Part shown: positions 1 through 13,459 of the stretch, in pieces | Numbering within the stretch: position 1 is the first letter of the stretch | How the letters are laid out: each line of letters starts with the position of its first letter | Assembly (NCBI RefSeq): GCF_020740795.1 | Contig: NC_067282.1 | Coordinates: 131,435,132-131,499,131 of the forward strand | DNA: 64,000 bases | Origin: Apus apus | Lineage: Eukaryota; Chordata; Aves; Apodiformes; Apodidae | Reading direction: 5' to 3' | The notes under the pieces: generated by a model | Told to the model about the DNA's origin: nothing | What the model saw: only the letters and a program-made list of their open reading frames with translations | Database searches by the model: none | Program-made: the position numbers and the translations under genes

Positions 1-3000
1 AGTGAGGATGCACTAGTTAGATGATATTTTATTATATAGAATGTATATTTGAAATATTTTGCCACATTGTATATGCCTTTTGAGAAAAGAACAATATAAG
101 AAGTTGTCTTCATATATCTTTACCAAAAGAGAGCAGGAGGCTTTCACTGTGTGTGACTTTTTACTTTATTTTTTTCCACTAGCCATTACAGTGTTCTTGT
201 TTTGCAGTAAATCTTGTTGTTGGAGGAGGGAAAAAAAAAAACCACAAAACAAATGAGCATCATCTTCCAGAATTTGCTCAAGTTTTGTGGAGGGAAGAAA
301 CCTGGCAGAGTCCCATGAAGTCAACATCAGAGCTTCTACTGACTTGAGTGGGGCCAGGATTTCATTCCGGGTCCCCATTGTTAAATGGTAGATCTTTAGC
401 TGCTTCAAAAGATGTATTGCTGCTCAGTCACTTCCGGAATATAAAGCTTACAAACAGGAAATTTACACACTTGGTAGTAATTTTTTTACAAAAAATATTA
501 AAAGAGAACATTATCATATCTTGATGTCACACTAAAGCTAAGTAAGAAGGATTAGAAAAAATGGCTTCCATGCATAAAGACATTACCCAGTAGCAGGTTG
601 TCTACAGGCCTTGGGATTAGATGTCTAAAAGTGGACACCAAGTTTGTAGAGAAAGTGACTGGCAACAGTGAGACACTTTATAAACATTAGGAGGCTGGCC
701 TCATGGATGAGTTAGAGCAGGGATGGACCTGACCCAGTTGCATTTTGTTTTCCTGTTCTAACATCAACTCCTACCATCATCCCGACCTTTGAGATCCCCT
801 TGACATGACCGTGCTTTCACTGCAGTATTGCACACCTGGACTTCAGTCACTGACAAAAAGACAGAACTCCTGATGTCTTTGGTAGGGTCAGGATTTTACC
901 ACTGATAGGAAAGCTTTTTGCCATAGAAAATACTTAGGAATTCTTAACTCCTAGCATCCTCTTGTGTTGATTTACTGATGTGCAAACAAATGTTAATTTA
1001 AGTTTCCTTTTTTTAAAAAAGTAGTTTCCTGGCAAATGGAAGTTTTACAAGATATAATAGATGATGAAGGACTCTTGAGTGTTTAATGCAATTTTTTCCC
1101 TTTCCACTTATTACTGGCATCATATATTCTAAAAATGCTGCTGCATTTAGACTAACAGCAACAGATAAGGCTGTGAATATATAAAGGATCTTCCCAAATG
1201 GATTCTGAATTTTTACTTCTTAACTTATCAGGTCTTTTTTGTTTGTTTTTTTTTCTTTTTTTCTTCCTTGTGAGCAAACTGGAAAAGGAGATGCTCCTAC
1301 CTGAGGAATCTTTGCAGTGCTCACAGATTTTACTGTTTGTTTATCACAATTCTGTGCTCATGTTTACTGTGCCCATAACTTCGTATTAAAAAAAAAAAGA
1401 ATGTGTGTGTGTATATATATTAAAAAAATGTAAAATATACATAATTTGGGGACAATATCTGTCCAAGGTACTTGAGCATATATGCCTTACATTCTGGGTT
1501 CAATTTACAGAAATAACATGGCCCTCTCCAGTGGATCTCTTGCATCTTCAGCATCTCTTGAAGTCAGAGAACTGAGGCACTCAGCACCTTGCAAAGTCTG
1601 GCCCAAATTATGCTGCATAGGGGTGGAGAGAAACACAAGGAAAAGCCTGTTGCAGTTTCAGTCTTGTACCGGGATGAAGTTTTTTTAGGGCAGATCAGCA
1701 TCCTTACCCACCTGATGTTTTTGTCATACTTGTGACTGGTCCATCTCCCACAGGTGTCCGTTTGAGCTGAATTGGGCTCTTGCACCATAAAAACTACTCT
1801 CCTTCTCTGCCAGGTTATTCTTCAAGATGGAGGGATGAGAAAGAGGATTAAAAGGAAGAGAAAGAGCAGCTTTGGAGAGTTTGAGTTATGGCTTTGTCAT
1901 AGAATCAAGGAAGGAAATTGCCATTTAAATGAAAAAATAGCACCTGCTGATTACAGCAGCTGTTTGACAAGGGCCAGCCTGGAGCTGATTCAAAGCCATT
2001 GCATCACCACCGAGTGGACCCTCCTTGTCAGGGCTTTAGCATATGCCAAGGTGATCTGGAGAACATTTACAGCTTCAGCCTCAGTTGTTTTAAAGGAGAG
2101 GCTTTGTTAGCCAAACCTGTCATTTGTGAGACTGACAGATTCCCCTGCCCCCACTCTACTTCTCTTGCTTACTGAATTACACCCAGGCTAAAGTTCTGTA
2201 GCATTTTCACCCTCTCTGTAAATAAACCAAAAAGAAATGGCATGCCCTTGCATTAAATGTGAATTGAACAATGTATTACAGTTACAAAAATTCCTCACCT
2301 TACGGCGTTAAGAATTTTGCTTCTGATCAACTGCAGAACCTCACTCTTTCTTTACCAATGTAGAAAAATTCATTTTCAGAAGTGTTTCAAACCTCCTTAT
2401 GGGGCATTAGCAGAATGGAAGCTACACATATGAATTTTAACAAGTGCCATATTATTTACTGGCCAGCATGGTAAAAATGGGGTTTTTTTGCTTGTGTTAA
2501 ATAGTTGAATACAAAAGCACTATTTTCCAGTGCACAGGGAATTTATATGGAGAACTTCTGTAATTTATTACTAATGGAAATTAACTGTGTTACCTCTCTC
2601 ATCCCTGAGTATGCAGTTTATTTTTGCTGGTGATGCTATGTTGTTAGGGGAAAAGAGGTGGGGAGGGGGGGTTTGACCATTTGAAAAGCCAGTAGGTTAA
2701 GGCTAAGATAAACATTTGGTATGCCTGAGCAACAGAGAAACCCAAGCCCCACTCTGAAAAGTCAGCTAGGAACCTGCCTTCTGTTATCTTTCAGTGGGAC
2801 TTAGGTTCCCAAGTGCCTGAATTGCTTCTGGAAATGGTATGTTAGCTTTGAGATTACTTGCTTTTCCAAACCCTAGTAAGTTTGAAGTAAGTTCTTGAAG
2901 AAGAGAACTACCACTAGCATTAGCATTATGCAAAAGTGCTTTCATTGTGAGGTAAGAGAGAAAAGATCTTGTAGTGAAAGAAAAATCTCCTGTTGGGGCA

Positions 3001-3440
3001 ACAATTGCCTTGTTTTTAGCATGAAGAATACTGCATTATTTTAGTGAACTGGGATTATATGATTACAAGCAAAAAAACTGAGCTTGTAATTTTTAGTGAG
3101 TTATCTTGAAGCATATAAATTCCTGATGTGCATTAACTTGAGTGAATTGGGCCTTAATGATCCGTGTAAATAACAAAACTGTATTCAGATATTTTTTCCA
3201 GAAAATAGTCTCTAATGGTCTGTACTGTATTAAAATAAGTGTCGAAGTGTTACTTTTATATTACACTTTTTTTTTTTTTAAGAACATGGAAACATGCATG
3301 TTTATTCTATTTGCTACAGTATTTTAATGTTTTGGATGAAGGCCATCGGTTGTATGGAGATGACAAAACAATCATTCTGTCTATTTATTCAGTATTGCTG
3401 CTTAAAGTTTTCAAAATAAAGCTTTCAATGCCAATATAGT
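1..3440 (+). other. RASSF8: Putative 3' UTR of RASSF8 (partial)
   Basis: This AT-rich stretch has no open reading frame longer than about 110 codons and none that resembles a known protein. It ends in a canonical AATAAA at 3415-3420. In mammals RASSF8 lies immediately upstream of BHLHE41, in the opposite orientation to it and the same orientation as SSPN, so a plus-strand 3' UTR is what synteny predicts here. Its length fits the long RASSF8 3' UTR. No RASSF8 coding sequence is visible, so the stop codon must lie left of base 1. The segment at about 336-376 (around GACTTGAGTGGGGCCAGGAT) resembles a widespread ancient sauropsid repeat. The assignment rests on position and the poly(A) signal, not on recognised sequence. 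Confidence 0.45.
3415..3420 (+). terminator. Poly(A) signal AATAAA, putative RASSF8 distal site
   Basis: A perfect AATAAA hexamer lies in TCAAAATAAAGCTTTCAATG and is followed within about 20-60 bases by T/G-containing sequence. A second AATAAA at 2221-2226 could be a proximal alternative site. Use of either site cannot be judged from sequence alone. Confidence 0.4.
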
Positions 3441-6400
3441 GACTGATTGAAAGCTGTTCTAGCTCTCTTCAGATGTTTTTTTTCTATGTTTATAGAAAAC
3501 TAAGTAAGTAAAACTTGGTATATAAACTGTTATACCAGCAAAGAATTCTTGCAATAATACTGCGGGGAAGGGTTGTGGGTGTGTGTATTATATACATAAA
3601 TGTATGCATGCAGCAAATGCATTGAGGTCTCAAGTAAATGGAGTGCTGAAGAATGTTCAAATCCTTTGTGGTCTTACACGTGATCAAATACTAGTTAGTG
3701 CTCCACAGCCCTGTGCAGTGCTTGTGAGGGGCAGAACAAGCAGAGATGGTCACAAAGGATTAACTCAGCGCCCTCTGAACCAGCTGAGATTTAAGCACGT
3801 TCTTGAGTATTCCATAGATGTGTTTCTGAATTGGGCCTAAAAGCATGTTCTGATACAAAAATCTTTCAGTTGCAGCAAGGATGCCTGGTTTCAAGCATAG
3901 CTGGTACCCCTGAACATTTGAGTAGTTCTGAGATGGATCAGGTATGCCTGCTCTATTTGTAAAGGGTATGAGAACGCAGAGAACGTTCACCCTCATGATC
4001 ACCCCGTGAAACTACTAACTAGGGGTTCTGACTGGAAGGTTTGAGTTGCTGATGCTTTAACCTAGCAATGCAAACTAACTGTGAAAAAAATGAGTGAGCA
4101 TTTTATTACTGCTCTGCTTCAATGCAAGATGAAAATCTGTATTATATGTAACTATATTTTTTTGTCATTTAAAAAGCTTATATTTTTTATTATTCTCATG
4201 AATGGTTGACAAAAGATCTTGGATATGCTCCCATACAATAAATTCCCCTCTGAAACTTTGGGTCTTTACAGTTCATGGTTTGCTGGTATTGCACTCTATG
4301 TCTCGCACACATCTTGTGATACAACTTCTGCAGCTCTGTCTGTCAAAGAACACTTCTCCTGGAGGCAGGCCCAGGTGACACTGGTGTGCCCAGAGCTCAA
4401 ACACTTTGGGAAATGGCCGTGTGGGGGGCATCAGAACACAATAAACACTCCTTAATGGCCATTTACTTGGAGGTGTGGGGGCCACAGCTGGTTGGTGTGG
4501 GGCCTCTGGGGCAGACAAGAGAGGTCCTCTCCTGTAAAGTGTGCACATGCTATATTTTTAATCAGATAGAGCCCAAGAACTATAAGAGAATGGAGTGACT
4601 TGTTTTCAACTGAGGAACTGTTACTAAGATTAGTACTAATCCTGAAAAGATAGAATTGGTCAGTGACTCAGAGAAAGTACAACTTAAAGCAAAGAGGTGC
4701 AAGGCATGTTTGGAGATGATCAGAGAGAGGAACAGAATCTTCACACAACAAATACAAGGTGCAGAGATGCTTTGGGGAGCAGGAAGAAATTAAGCTTTGA
4801 GCAAGGAATGGCACGTGACCCGATTCAGGCTTGGTTCTGGTGCTGAAGACCAGAGGGCCTGCGAAGATCGCTGGAGATCATTTGCGTTAATCAAGACAGG
4901 GAACTTGCTACAGCTGGGGACTTGTGATTTAAGCCATCTAAATGCAGTCCTTAGTCTAATATCCCAACAAATGGCTTTTCCTAAGCTAGCTGAAGCCTAA
5001 TCTCATTAGATGTGAGGAGAAATGAGCCAACAGTAGTAGCACTGTTGACAGGGAATAAGACAATGCCATGAGCTTCTCTGAAACCCTAGCATGTGGCATT
5101 CATATGGGCAGGACCATGGAAGTTGTAGAGGACCTCTGCTCCTGAAAGGTTCCTTTTTCTGCCTCTCTGCGAGTCAGCTGGTTGGGTTTTGTAGCAACTA
5201 GGGGAAACCTTAGTTATACTTCCATAGTTGTGTTTCTCAGCATGCTGAATAGAGCCAGGGGTACAGCTAATGGTTCTGATGCTTTGCTTTGCCTTTAAAA
5301 AAATGAAGTGGTGTATGTGTGCGTGACTGCTGCAGCACTAACTAGCTCAGGGTAACTGGGCCACTAATGAGTTGCAAAACAGACCAGATCAACGGTCCAT
5401 TTTGTTTAGCTTTACTGAGTCGTTCTGCCTGACACACCTTTGTCAGCTAGGTGGTGTTTCTTTATAATCCAAATTTTTAATGATTTTTTTCAACTAAGTT
5501 GTCTCGTGTTTGAAGTAGGGCACAATGAGCAATTATCTCCATTATTGCCTTTCTTGGAAATGATGCATTTGCTACCTAGTAGTAGCTACTATTAATGAGT
5601 GAGTATTTTCTAGGTCAGCCACTGCTTCATCATTAACTTTCTCCAAAAAATAGTGGCTGGAGACCATCTCAATTGGTCTGTTTGGTTCCATTTTTCCAGG
5701 TGGGCATGCAGTGTACTTTTTTCTGTTCTTTGCAGCAAGTTCCTTGTCTGCATTTATTTGTTAAACAGGAGCTGCTGTCTGGTGTGTGACTTAAAAAGAG
5801 CCTCTTTGGCATGTGCTAGTGCAACAAGGAACTTGATGCAAAGGGAGATGATAAACTTAATGGAGAAACCTCACCACTTGTCTTATTAACTCTCAACACT
5901 GCCAGTGTCCTCATGCCACTTCTGGTGGGTCTGCCTGTGCCCCCCTCAGGCAATAAACCTTGCTGTCATATAGACAGCCTTGGTGTTTCTCTCCTGTGAG
6001 CGTGTATTTGCTCTGCACTGACTCCTGGCTAAGACAGACATCTGTCCCTCATGCAAACTAAAGTTTGATTTATAGAGAGGCTTTCCTGATCTGAACCCCT
6101 GGCTACAGAAAGGCTGTAGGGATCTCTGCAATCTCTGGCAGACCCAGAGAGTGTCATCACAGTATTATCACACTCTTTTGTTCAGTCATCTAGACAGTGA
6201 CAGAGGTGAAATGCAGCTACAGCAGAATAAGTTTTCAGCTGCAAGAGTTGGCAGTTGGGTGTTAATCTCCAGTACCTGCTTTGGTCCACACGGGGTAAGT
6301 ATATGAGACTTTGATTTCAGTTTCCAGTCCTCTGAGTCACAGGTATATCAAGGAGAAGCAGGAGTTGTGAAAGCAATGTGAAGGCCAGTCAACAGGGCAG

Positions 6401-7950
6401 ATTCCGGAACAGTAACACACATTTGGCCTGCAACAGTTATAATTCATATCCCACACCCCTCTCATAATGTAATTACTTTGTTAATTACCTATTTGTTGGC
6501 TTGTTGCCCAACAGCATGCTTTCATACACACTGTTGCTGCAAAACACACAACAATGCTATTGTTCAAGCTCCAGTTTTCCCTTTCTGTGCATCTTTTCTT
6601 GCATATGTTATTTTGTGCATATTGTTTAAGCTGCACACTTGTTTTGCTTTCCCCCTTTGCAGAAGGAGGAAGACAATAAATAATTGCACAACATGGTGAG
6701 AAAATGCAATAGAAAAAATCCAATATTCAATCCTGGGTTAAGGTAGAGGGAAGAAAAGTTTTCTATTATTTCTTTTTTAGTGAGCAAAATTTGAAAAAAA
6801 AATATTTAGAAAAGCTCCAGCTGGGCTTATGAGAAGTCCACTTAAAAAAACCTTATCCAGTGAAACATAAATGCGTGCAGATAATTACCTGCCTAGGTAT
6901 GTTTTTCTGGTTAAAACAAAAAAAATAGGGGAGGATGGGGAGGAAGGGAAGGGGCTGTACACCAAGTAGAACACCTTTAACATGATTCATATTTGCCTTG
7001 GAGTACCTTTCACTATGCATGTGATAGAAGGTGAAAGCAATCATCCAGCTTTAGAGAGAGTGACATGGATCACAGGGTACTAACAGTAGCTGTTGCTAAA
7101 ATAAAATTCGGGCCAGCCTTTAAGTGGGGAAAAACTGGGATTTCTTTGTCACTGCCTTTGAAGCTTCTCATAAATTACTACCTGTCACAACCTGCAATAG
7201 CACCTCCTTTTTATCAGGTGTACCAAACTGCTTTTCATTATGTTACATGCCCAGAAAAGGTGATTGGACTTTAGGAGTCACAATCAACCTGAGTTGAACT
7301 TTGGTCAATGAGCTAGAACTGGCCCTTCTGGAAAGCTGAAGAGTAACTGGAGATCACCAGCTGACCTTTTAACTACGAACAACTTTGTTGCTACAAAGTT
7401 GTCTTAACCATTCTCTTGACCTAGCAAATCTGCATCGTGGTTGCCAAGACTATGACCTGGATTCCCCACTGTCATGTAGAAGGAGTGTGGATGAGGCAGT
7501 GACACGGGTAAATGAGAAAGGTAACAATGTCCATTAGCTGCACGGCTGTTGTGAAAGGTTAGGCTAGATGCAGGGCACCAGATAACCTTGTCCCCGCAGA
7601 TCGGTCACAACACTGCAATTACAACAAGGTCTACACGAGAGGGCAGCAATACATCCTGGCACGCCTGGAGCAGTGTAGCCATGTAGCTAGTTGGAAATCA
7701 GATTTTCTAGTCATTTATAGCACAATAGAGAATCCCGTAAAACATGCAATATGCCATCTTTAAATACATTATTTCAGTAAGGACACAATAGTACTTATAA
7801 AGAACCATGTCCTGGTCACAACGTGTGTGTAGCTGGTGCACAAAGGATGCAATCCCTGCAGTCTCTGTAAGGAAAGCTCAGGCCCGGTAGGTTTCTGAAA
7901 CGTGTACAGATGTGGGTTGAAACATTACTTTTAGAGATTATCCTGTGCCT
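3441..7950. other. Intergenic, no gene seen
   Basis: No reading frame exceeds about 90 codons, none has a recognisable motif, and ORFs on the two strands overlap at random. Composition is ordinary AT-leaning vertebrate intergenic DNA. No repeat family was identified with confidence. Confidence 0.5.
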
Positions 7951-7954
7951 GGCA

Positions 7955-8200
7955 TGTTTGCCAGTGCCTGGGAAGCTCTTGTTTCATTTCCCAGCTCTGC
8001 CATAGGGTTCCTGTGTGTGACCTTGGGCAAGCTACTATAATCCTTCTGGATTGGAGTCCCCCAGCTGTAAGCTTGAGATAATACTGCTTCATCCCTTTTG
8101 ACTCTATCTATGTATACTGCAAGCCCTGTGGGGAAGAGCATCTCATTTCCTATTTGTTTGGCAAATAGTGCTTAGCACACTATGGTCCTGATCTTCACTG
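7955..8200 (+). mobile_element. Ancient MIR-like (CORE-SINE) copy
   Basis: The stretch runs from CCCAGCTCTGCC through GTGTGACCTTGGGCAAGCTA, then a region matching the 'counts of units / AATAATACTGCTTCAT' part, and ends in AAATAGTGCTTAGCACA followed by GGTCCTGATC. This order (tRNA-unrelated core, then a LINE-like 3' tail) is characteristic of old MIR/CORE-SINE insertions shared by amniotes. The copy is diverged by many substitutions, so it is ancient. Boundaries are approximate. Confidence 0.6.
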
Positions 8201-10824
8201 TGCAATCTAGAGTCTTCTGCAGTCAAGTGTATTTTTGTATCGTACCAAGAGGATGACAAGAAGTCACTCTGAATTAGTTTTACCTTACAGTGAGAGCAAG
8301 ACACAGGCATGCTGAGGTTAGCTGGGGTTTTCTGAAGGTGAGTTCTTGTTTAGCTTTAAATGGATTTCTTTTTCTGAAGGGGTATAAAGGCAAGTAAAGG
8401 AATAAAACCTCATTCCAACTTTTTTTCAACTTTACTTGCAAAGTGATGCTCTTTCAAGTGATGCTTAAATCCTTTTGCAAGTGCTACTTGGGGGTGTGTT
8501 ACACCTAATTGATAGCAATGATTGAGCAGGCTGAGATTTGCTTGGTGGTCCTAAATGTTCCAGTGTTTCCACAAGTCTGATGTCTTCTAACAAAGCGCAT
8601 GCAACCCACCATGACAGGCTGCTATTTCGTGGCTTTCTGTAGTTACCCGAGTGCCCTTTGCTACTAGAGGCTGAAGAGAGAAAGTGTGCAAGAATTAGAA
8701 CTGTAAGACGGTGCCTTTTTTTGGTTGTTTCCCATTTCTAAAGTGTTATCTTCATGCTCTCCATAAATTTAATTAACTAACAAACACCTCAGCTGCACCT
8801 ACTCTGGAGACCTGTGCAGAATGAGCACCTTCCAGCATGCCTTAGCACAGAGACTCAAGGCCAGAGCTCAGTTCTGAGATTAAAGATCATTGTTAAGATG
8901 TTTCTGTCTGAACCCATTTAGGCAATAATTAGTGCAGGTGCTGGCATTTGAAAAGGCAATGAATAATCAGTCCCATAGCATCTTATCTCATGGCCTGCTC
9001 AATAAAGTTCTTGCTGCAACCTTTGTCCGTGGTCATCTGAGGAACTGCACAGTAGGAAACACCTGTTTCTAGGAACACTTCTCTCCTTTAATAAGAAAAA
9101 TGGACTTGGCCTGCCCCAGATGCGCAGAACAAACATGCACTGTGAGCAACTGCAAAACTGGGCTCAGTAGCCTGAGGAGCACAAGTACCCATGCTTGTTT
9201 AGCATGGGTAAAATTGCTTGTTTAGCATAGTCCATTGTTGGAACACAGCCTAAAACTCCCAAGAAATAAAATCTATCTTGTCATATTACTATCACAGAAT
9301 AACAGTGATCCCAGACATGAATAATTTATATATGCACACACATACACGGCTACGTAGTCAGGTCATAAAATACCATCCCTTTTGTTAGCATGGGAAACTA
9401 AGCAAGGTGAAGGGCCTTCACAGAATGAGTACGTGCCCTTCATCTCCATGTACCTACTTTTGTATACGGAAAGTCTGCTCTGATCACACAGGAATACAGA
9501 CTTGTCCAACAGTTCCAGGTCAGGCTGGAAGGCCATCTGGCCTAGCATTCAGCCTCTGTCTCTGTAGCAAGAGCTGAATGGACAAAGGCAGCTCAATAGT
9601 AAACAGTACCTTGGTCTGGAGTTACCATAATAGTCTGCTCAGAGGGGAAGCTTTCCCTAACCCTTCAGGCAGATATTAAACCTTTTCCTGATAGCAGAGG
9701 ATTGATCTCCATTCCAAACTCAACAATCTAAGCCCTTCAAAGAAGTGACTCTCAATCGCTCCTTTTGCGAGTGTTGCACCAGGTTTGACCAATAAAGCTT
9801 TTTACCTTTGAGATCCAATTATACTTGAGATCTGCTTTATACTTAAAAATTTACTCTGCAAAATGAGTGTCTTCATCTACCTTTGATTTTAGCACACTGG
9901 TTTCAGCATATGCAGGAGGAGTTCAGCTCTGTGCAGAATTAAGGCCATCAATTTTAAGTTATTTGGCAGGGACTGCAAAGTGGGGAAGTAAAAATTAACA
10001 ATAACAAGCTGTTCTGTATTAAAAAGTCAGGTTTGTGTTTTCTTGGAGTGCAGATCATCACAGCTCCAGTTAACTTCCATTGTATTTTCATCTTGAAGAT
10101 GAAAAATACTCTTAGAGCCTGAATTAAGGATAGGGGAAATCTTCCTGGCATTGTTCTGTCTCATTTTGGCTATAGAAATGCACACAGTCTCTGATGCGCA
10201 GTGGATGGGCTTGCTGAACTTCCCTGTCTCCATGTCTGATTAAAGCTGGAAGGTGAGAATATAACTGAGGGGTATTATAAAAGGAACTCCACCTGAGCGG
10301 TGCAATTCTGGGGTGGCTGTGTTTGGGGTTAAAAACTTGAGTCTGTTCTGATTTCTTCTTCAGGTAACTGTACTTGGCTTATTGACTCTCCTGTCAGCAT
10401 ATGCAAGTTACCTGTTTGGCTAGGACAGCTGTGCAGCAAAACTAGAAGGATCAACTGGGATTGTATTTAGATTTGAAGACATTCAAGAAACTGCAGTGGT
10501 TTGAAACCACGTATCCCAAAAAATTGGCATTTCCCAGTGGTGTCCCTGCTATGGCTCACTGTTGCATGGCTGAACTGCAGGCTCACCTGCCTTGCAGTAC
10601 TGAGAACAGGGACAGATCAGAAGGAAAAAAGGGTTCCTCTTCTCAGCTGTGCAGCTGTCAGACAGTGGTTCTGAGCTGCCTTTCTGTTCCTTCTGGCCCA
10701 GCCAGAAGGTTCAGACTCTCCTGTAACATGGAGGTGCTTTCAGTCAAAGGGGAATGTGTGCATCTTGAAGGCACTGTCACTTGAATTCATTGGGAACCAC
10801 TGAGGAAAGGGAGGAGATCCCAAC
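8201..10824. other. Intergenic, no gene seen
   Basis: Apart from the hairpin at 9186-9210, no coding, RNA or repeat feature can be supported. All ORFs are under 110 codons and lack protein-like composition. Confidence 0.5.
9186..9210. repeat. Perfect 10-bp inverted repeat with 5-nt loop
   Basis: TACCCATGCT at 9186-9195 and AGCATGGGTA at 9201-9210 are exact reverse complements around the loop TGTTT. The 13-mer GCTTGTTTAGCAT that spans the loop recurs at 9216-9228. No gene or terminator context explains it. Confidence 0.75.
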
Positions 10825-11029
10825 TGGACACCAGAAAAAAGTTTTCACTATGATAATAGTTGGACATTGGAATAATCTTCCAGTGAAGTGGTGGATGCCC
10901 CAGTACTGAACACTTTTAAAACTCAGCTTGACAGGGTGCTGAGCCTTCTCATCTAAACCGTGTTTCTACATAGAAAAGTTGGACCAGATGATCCTTGAGG
11001 TCCCTTCCAGCCTGGCATTCTATGATTCT
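10825..11029 (+). mobile_element. CR1 LINE, 5'-truncated 3' end (old copy)
   Basis: The sequence runs AAAAGTTTTCACTATGA, then GTGGTGGATGCCCC, then TTGGACCAGATGATCCTTGA, GGTCCCTTCCAGCC and finally ATTCTATGATTCT. This is the typical non-coding 3' end of avian CR1 retrotransposons, including the terminal ATTCTRTGATTCT units that replace a poly(A) tail. It carries numerous mismatches and small indels compared with the copy at 52176-52358, so it is older. CR1 copies are nearly always 5'-truncated, as here. Confidence 0.85.
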
Positions 11030-13450
11030 GGGAGATCGCCTCTTAACAGGCTTGTAAAAATGCAAACATTTGACTGTCCCCACTAGGGAAAATGCTGGGG
11101 TAGCCCTAAACTACCAGGAGGCCATTTCAGACCTGCTGGGTCCTGGAGAAGAAATAGATGATCTCCAAGTAGAACAAAAGGACTTTGACAGGCAACTGAA
11201 TGTCCTCTACCCCTTGGAACACATTGCCCTGGGGTTACTAAACTCAAGCAACTCCATGACATCACAGTGTACTTTTGAAAACAGTTATTGCAGACTCGGC
11301 ATGTTCAGCAATCACAGCAAACAGCTGGACTCCTGGAAATACCCTCTGGGCCTGGCAGGACGCTGATGGGAACACATTTCTCAGAGATGGCTCCTGGGGC
11401 ACGGCACACAGATTCCTCTCAAACATCATTTCAAATAACTGTACTTACCTTGCAATTTACCGCACTGGAATTGACCCCGTGACCAGTTGTTAGGCATTTT
11501 GCAAAGACACATTGTTTCGCAGGCAGGCGGATCTATCTTCACTCTCCTATTTCTCTGCTCCACAGCACACTGCTACCCAAACATACAGCTTCTCTCTGTT
11601 ATGCCAAGGAGCTGCAACACGTGCAGCCCAGGTATACACCATCACATGTTTCTTTACAGATGGACTAGGAGTGCCCATGAGGATTACCTAATGATAGCAG
11701 CTTGGTAGGCCATGGTAGCTCTTTCTCAAGCGTCAGGAGATGCTAAAGGATGCACAGACTTAACTCTGACCCTTGCCCACACGCATTCCCATGCTCTTCA
11801 GTTACCTCAGTAGCAGCTGAAATAAGCAATTCTTGCCCATTCTACACACCTTTTCTATTTTTTAAGCAGTCTGATATGAAACAGTTTTTACCTACTCTTC
11901 TTAATACATAACCCCTCTACAGATGCCTCCTTCCCGACTTCACTCAAGACACTGAAGTCCCGACTGTAGTGCATTCAGCATGACAGACCCAGCAAACTGC
12001 CTCTATGTCAAAACCAGGGTATCTGTAAGGATTTGCAGTATGGGGAAAATCATGCTTTCGGTCCCCTAACTCATAGCAGCTTCTCTCTAGAACAACAGAG
12101 GGCACCACTCTTCACACAAAAAGCTGCAGTTGGAAGGGAAGCAGCTCTGCATTTAAATAATAGTGTAGTAACCAGAACATTTATTTCTCAGTAGGTGATC
12201 TGGACTGGATATTCTTCCTCCAAGGAGGTCTACCTCTGCATCTCCTGCTCCCTGTGGGCTGGCCCTGTCCAAAAGCTGTTCTCAGAAATCTGGGTACTGT
12301 CTCTCTTGTGGATCTTGCCCTAGTTTGCACAGAATAATTAAGCAGTCACTTACTGAGAAATGGCTTTAGCCTGTTGATTAGAGTCTTCACTTTCGGGGAA
12401 GAGGAAACCAAAGTGCCATTTCCCACCCCAGCTCCTGTGAAGGTCTGTTTGTTTTTCCAGTGGGTCTGTAATATTAGATATATAAACATGCTGGAAAGCA
12501 GGGCTAGAATCTAGGTTTCTCTTCTCAGATGACTGTGTTATCTTCTGATCATTCTGTGCTGTCCAACAGGTGCCTATAAAGGTAGCAAATGTAGTTCAGC
12601 AGTTGAAAAAAACAACAACAATCGAAACAGATTTGCACGGCTACCTCTATGAAAGGCTGTAGGGCCGACAGCCGAGTAGAGCTCAGTGACAACCATCTGA
12701 GGCCCAGGGCAAGCTGGGGGTACAGATGTGTCCTATTAACTAGTTTGTATGGCTCTTTTCCAGCCCCCTGGCTGCCGTGAGTTCATGTCCCAGGCAGCTG
12801 TCTGCAGGGTGGCTGTGGCTCTCACAAAGAACCCACTGGCTCCCGTGTCCCTGCTGTGTCACATAAGCAGCAACAGGATGATGCTGCAGCCAGGACTGAG
12901 GACTGTTCCAGGCCTCTTGGATGTGGCAAGAAGAGCTGCTGAGGCTGGTATCGATGCCTTGCCCTGGCCCAGCACCTGCCCGTGGTTGAGCAGGAGGGTC
13001 TGTGGGATGCCATTCATCATCCTCCAGCCTTGGGCTTTCTGAGGTCTGTCTCAGAAGCACATGTACGTGGGAGGACTGGGTACGTGACAAGCAGGGTAAG
13101 GAAGGGCTGGAAGCTCCTAAATAAATAAAAAGTTCAGGTTTGTAACGTGCTAGGGAGTGAAGCACTCCTGGTGCCAAGGTCCTTTTGTGAAGCTACAAAG
13201 AGGCTGGGGTGCTTAAAGGAAGGTCTGATTTTGCAGTGGCATCAGCTGTGCTGCTAAAAGGTGCTGCCTTCCCCTACACGGCCATAGATTTTTCACAGCA
13301 AGAACATTACTATTTGAGAAGAACCAAAGCAGAAAACCAGGCTTTACCAAAGACCATTCCTTGGTCCTGGCTTACTAGCACTTCAGCCGGTGCCCTCAAA
13401 GGCTACAGACCTCTCGATGGCTGATATTGTCTGTGTAAGAGCGCAGAACT
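11030..13450. other. Intergenic, no gene seen
   Basis: Overlapping ORFs of 60-145 codons occur on both strands (for example 12740-13177 minus against 12749-13042 plus). They have no recognisable domain and look like chance frames in moderately GC-rich DNA. Confidence 0.45.
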
Positions 13451-13459
13451 GGCCCACAC

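Noticed and set aside
1772-2110. 112-codon ORF inside the putative RASSF8 3' UTR
   Set aside because: No family resemblance or conserved motif; consistent with a chance frame in a UTR.
9480-9560. Possible CR1-like words (GGTCAGGCTGGAAGGCCATC)
   Set aside because: Only a short resemblance without the diagnostic 3' end or terminal units; too weak to call.
12740-13177. 145-codon minus-strand ORF
   Set aside because: Opposed by plus-strand ORFs and without protein features; chance frame in GC-leaning DNA.
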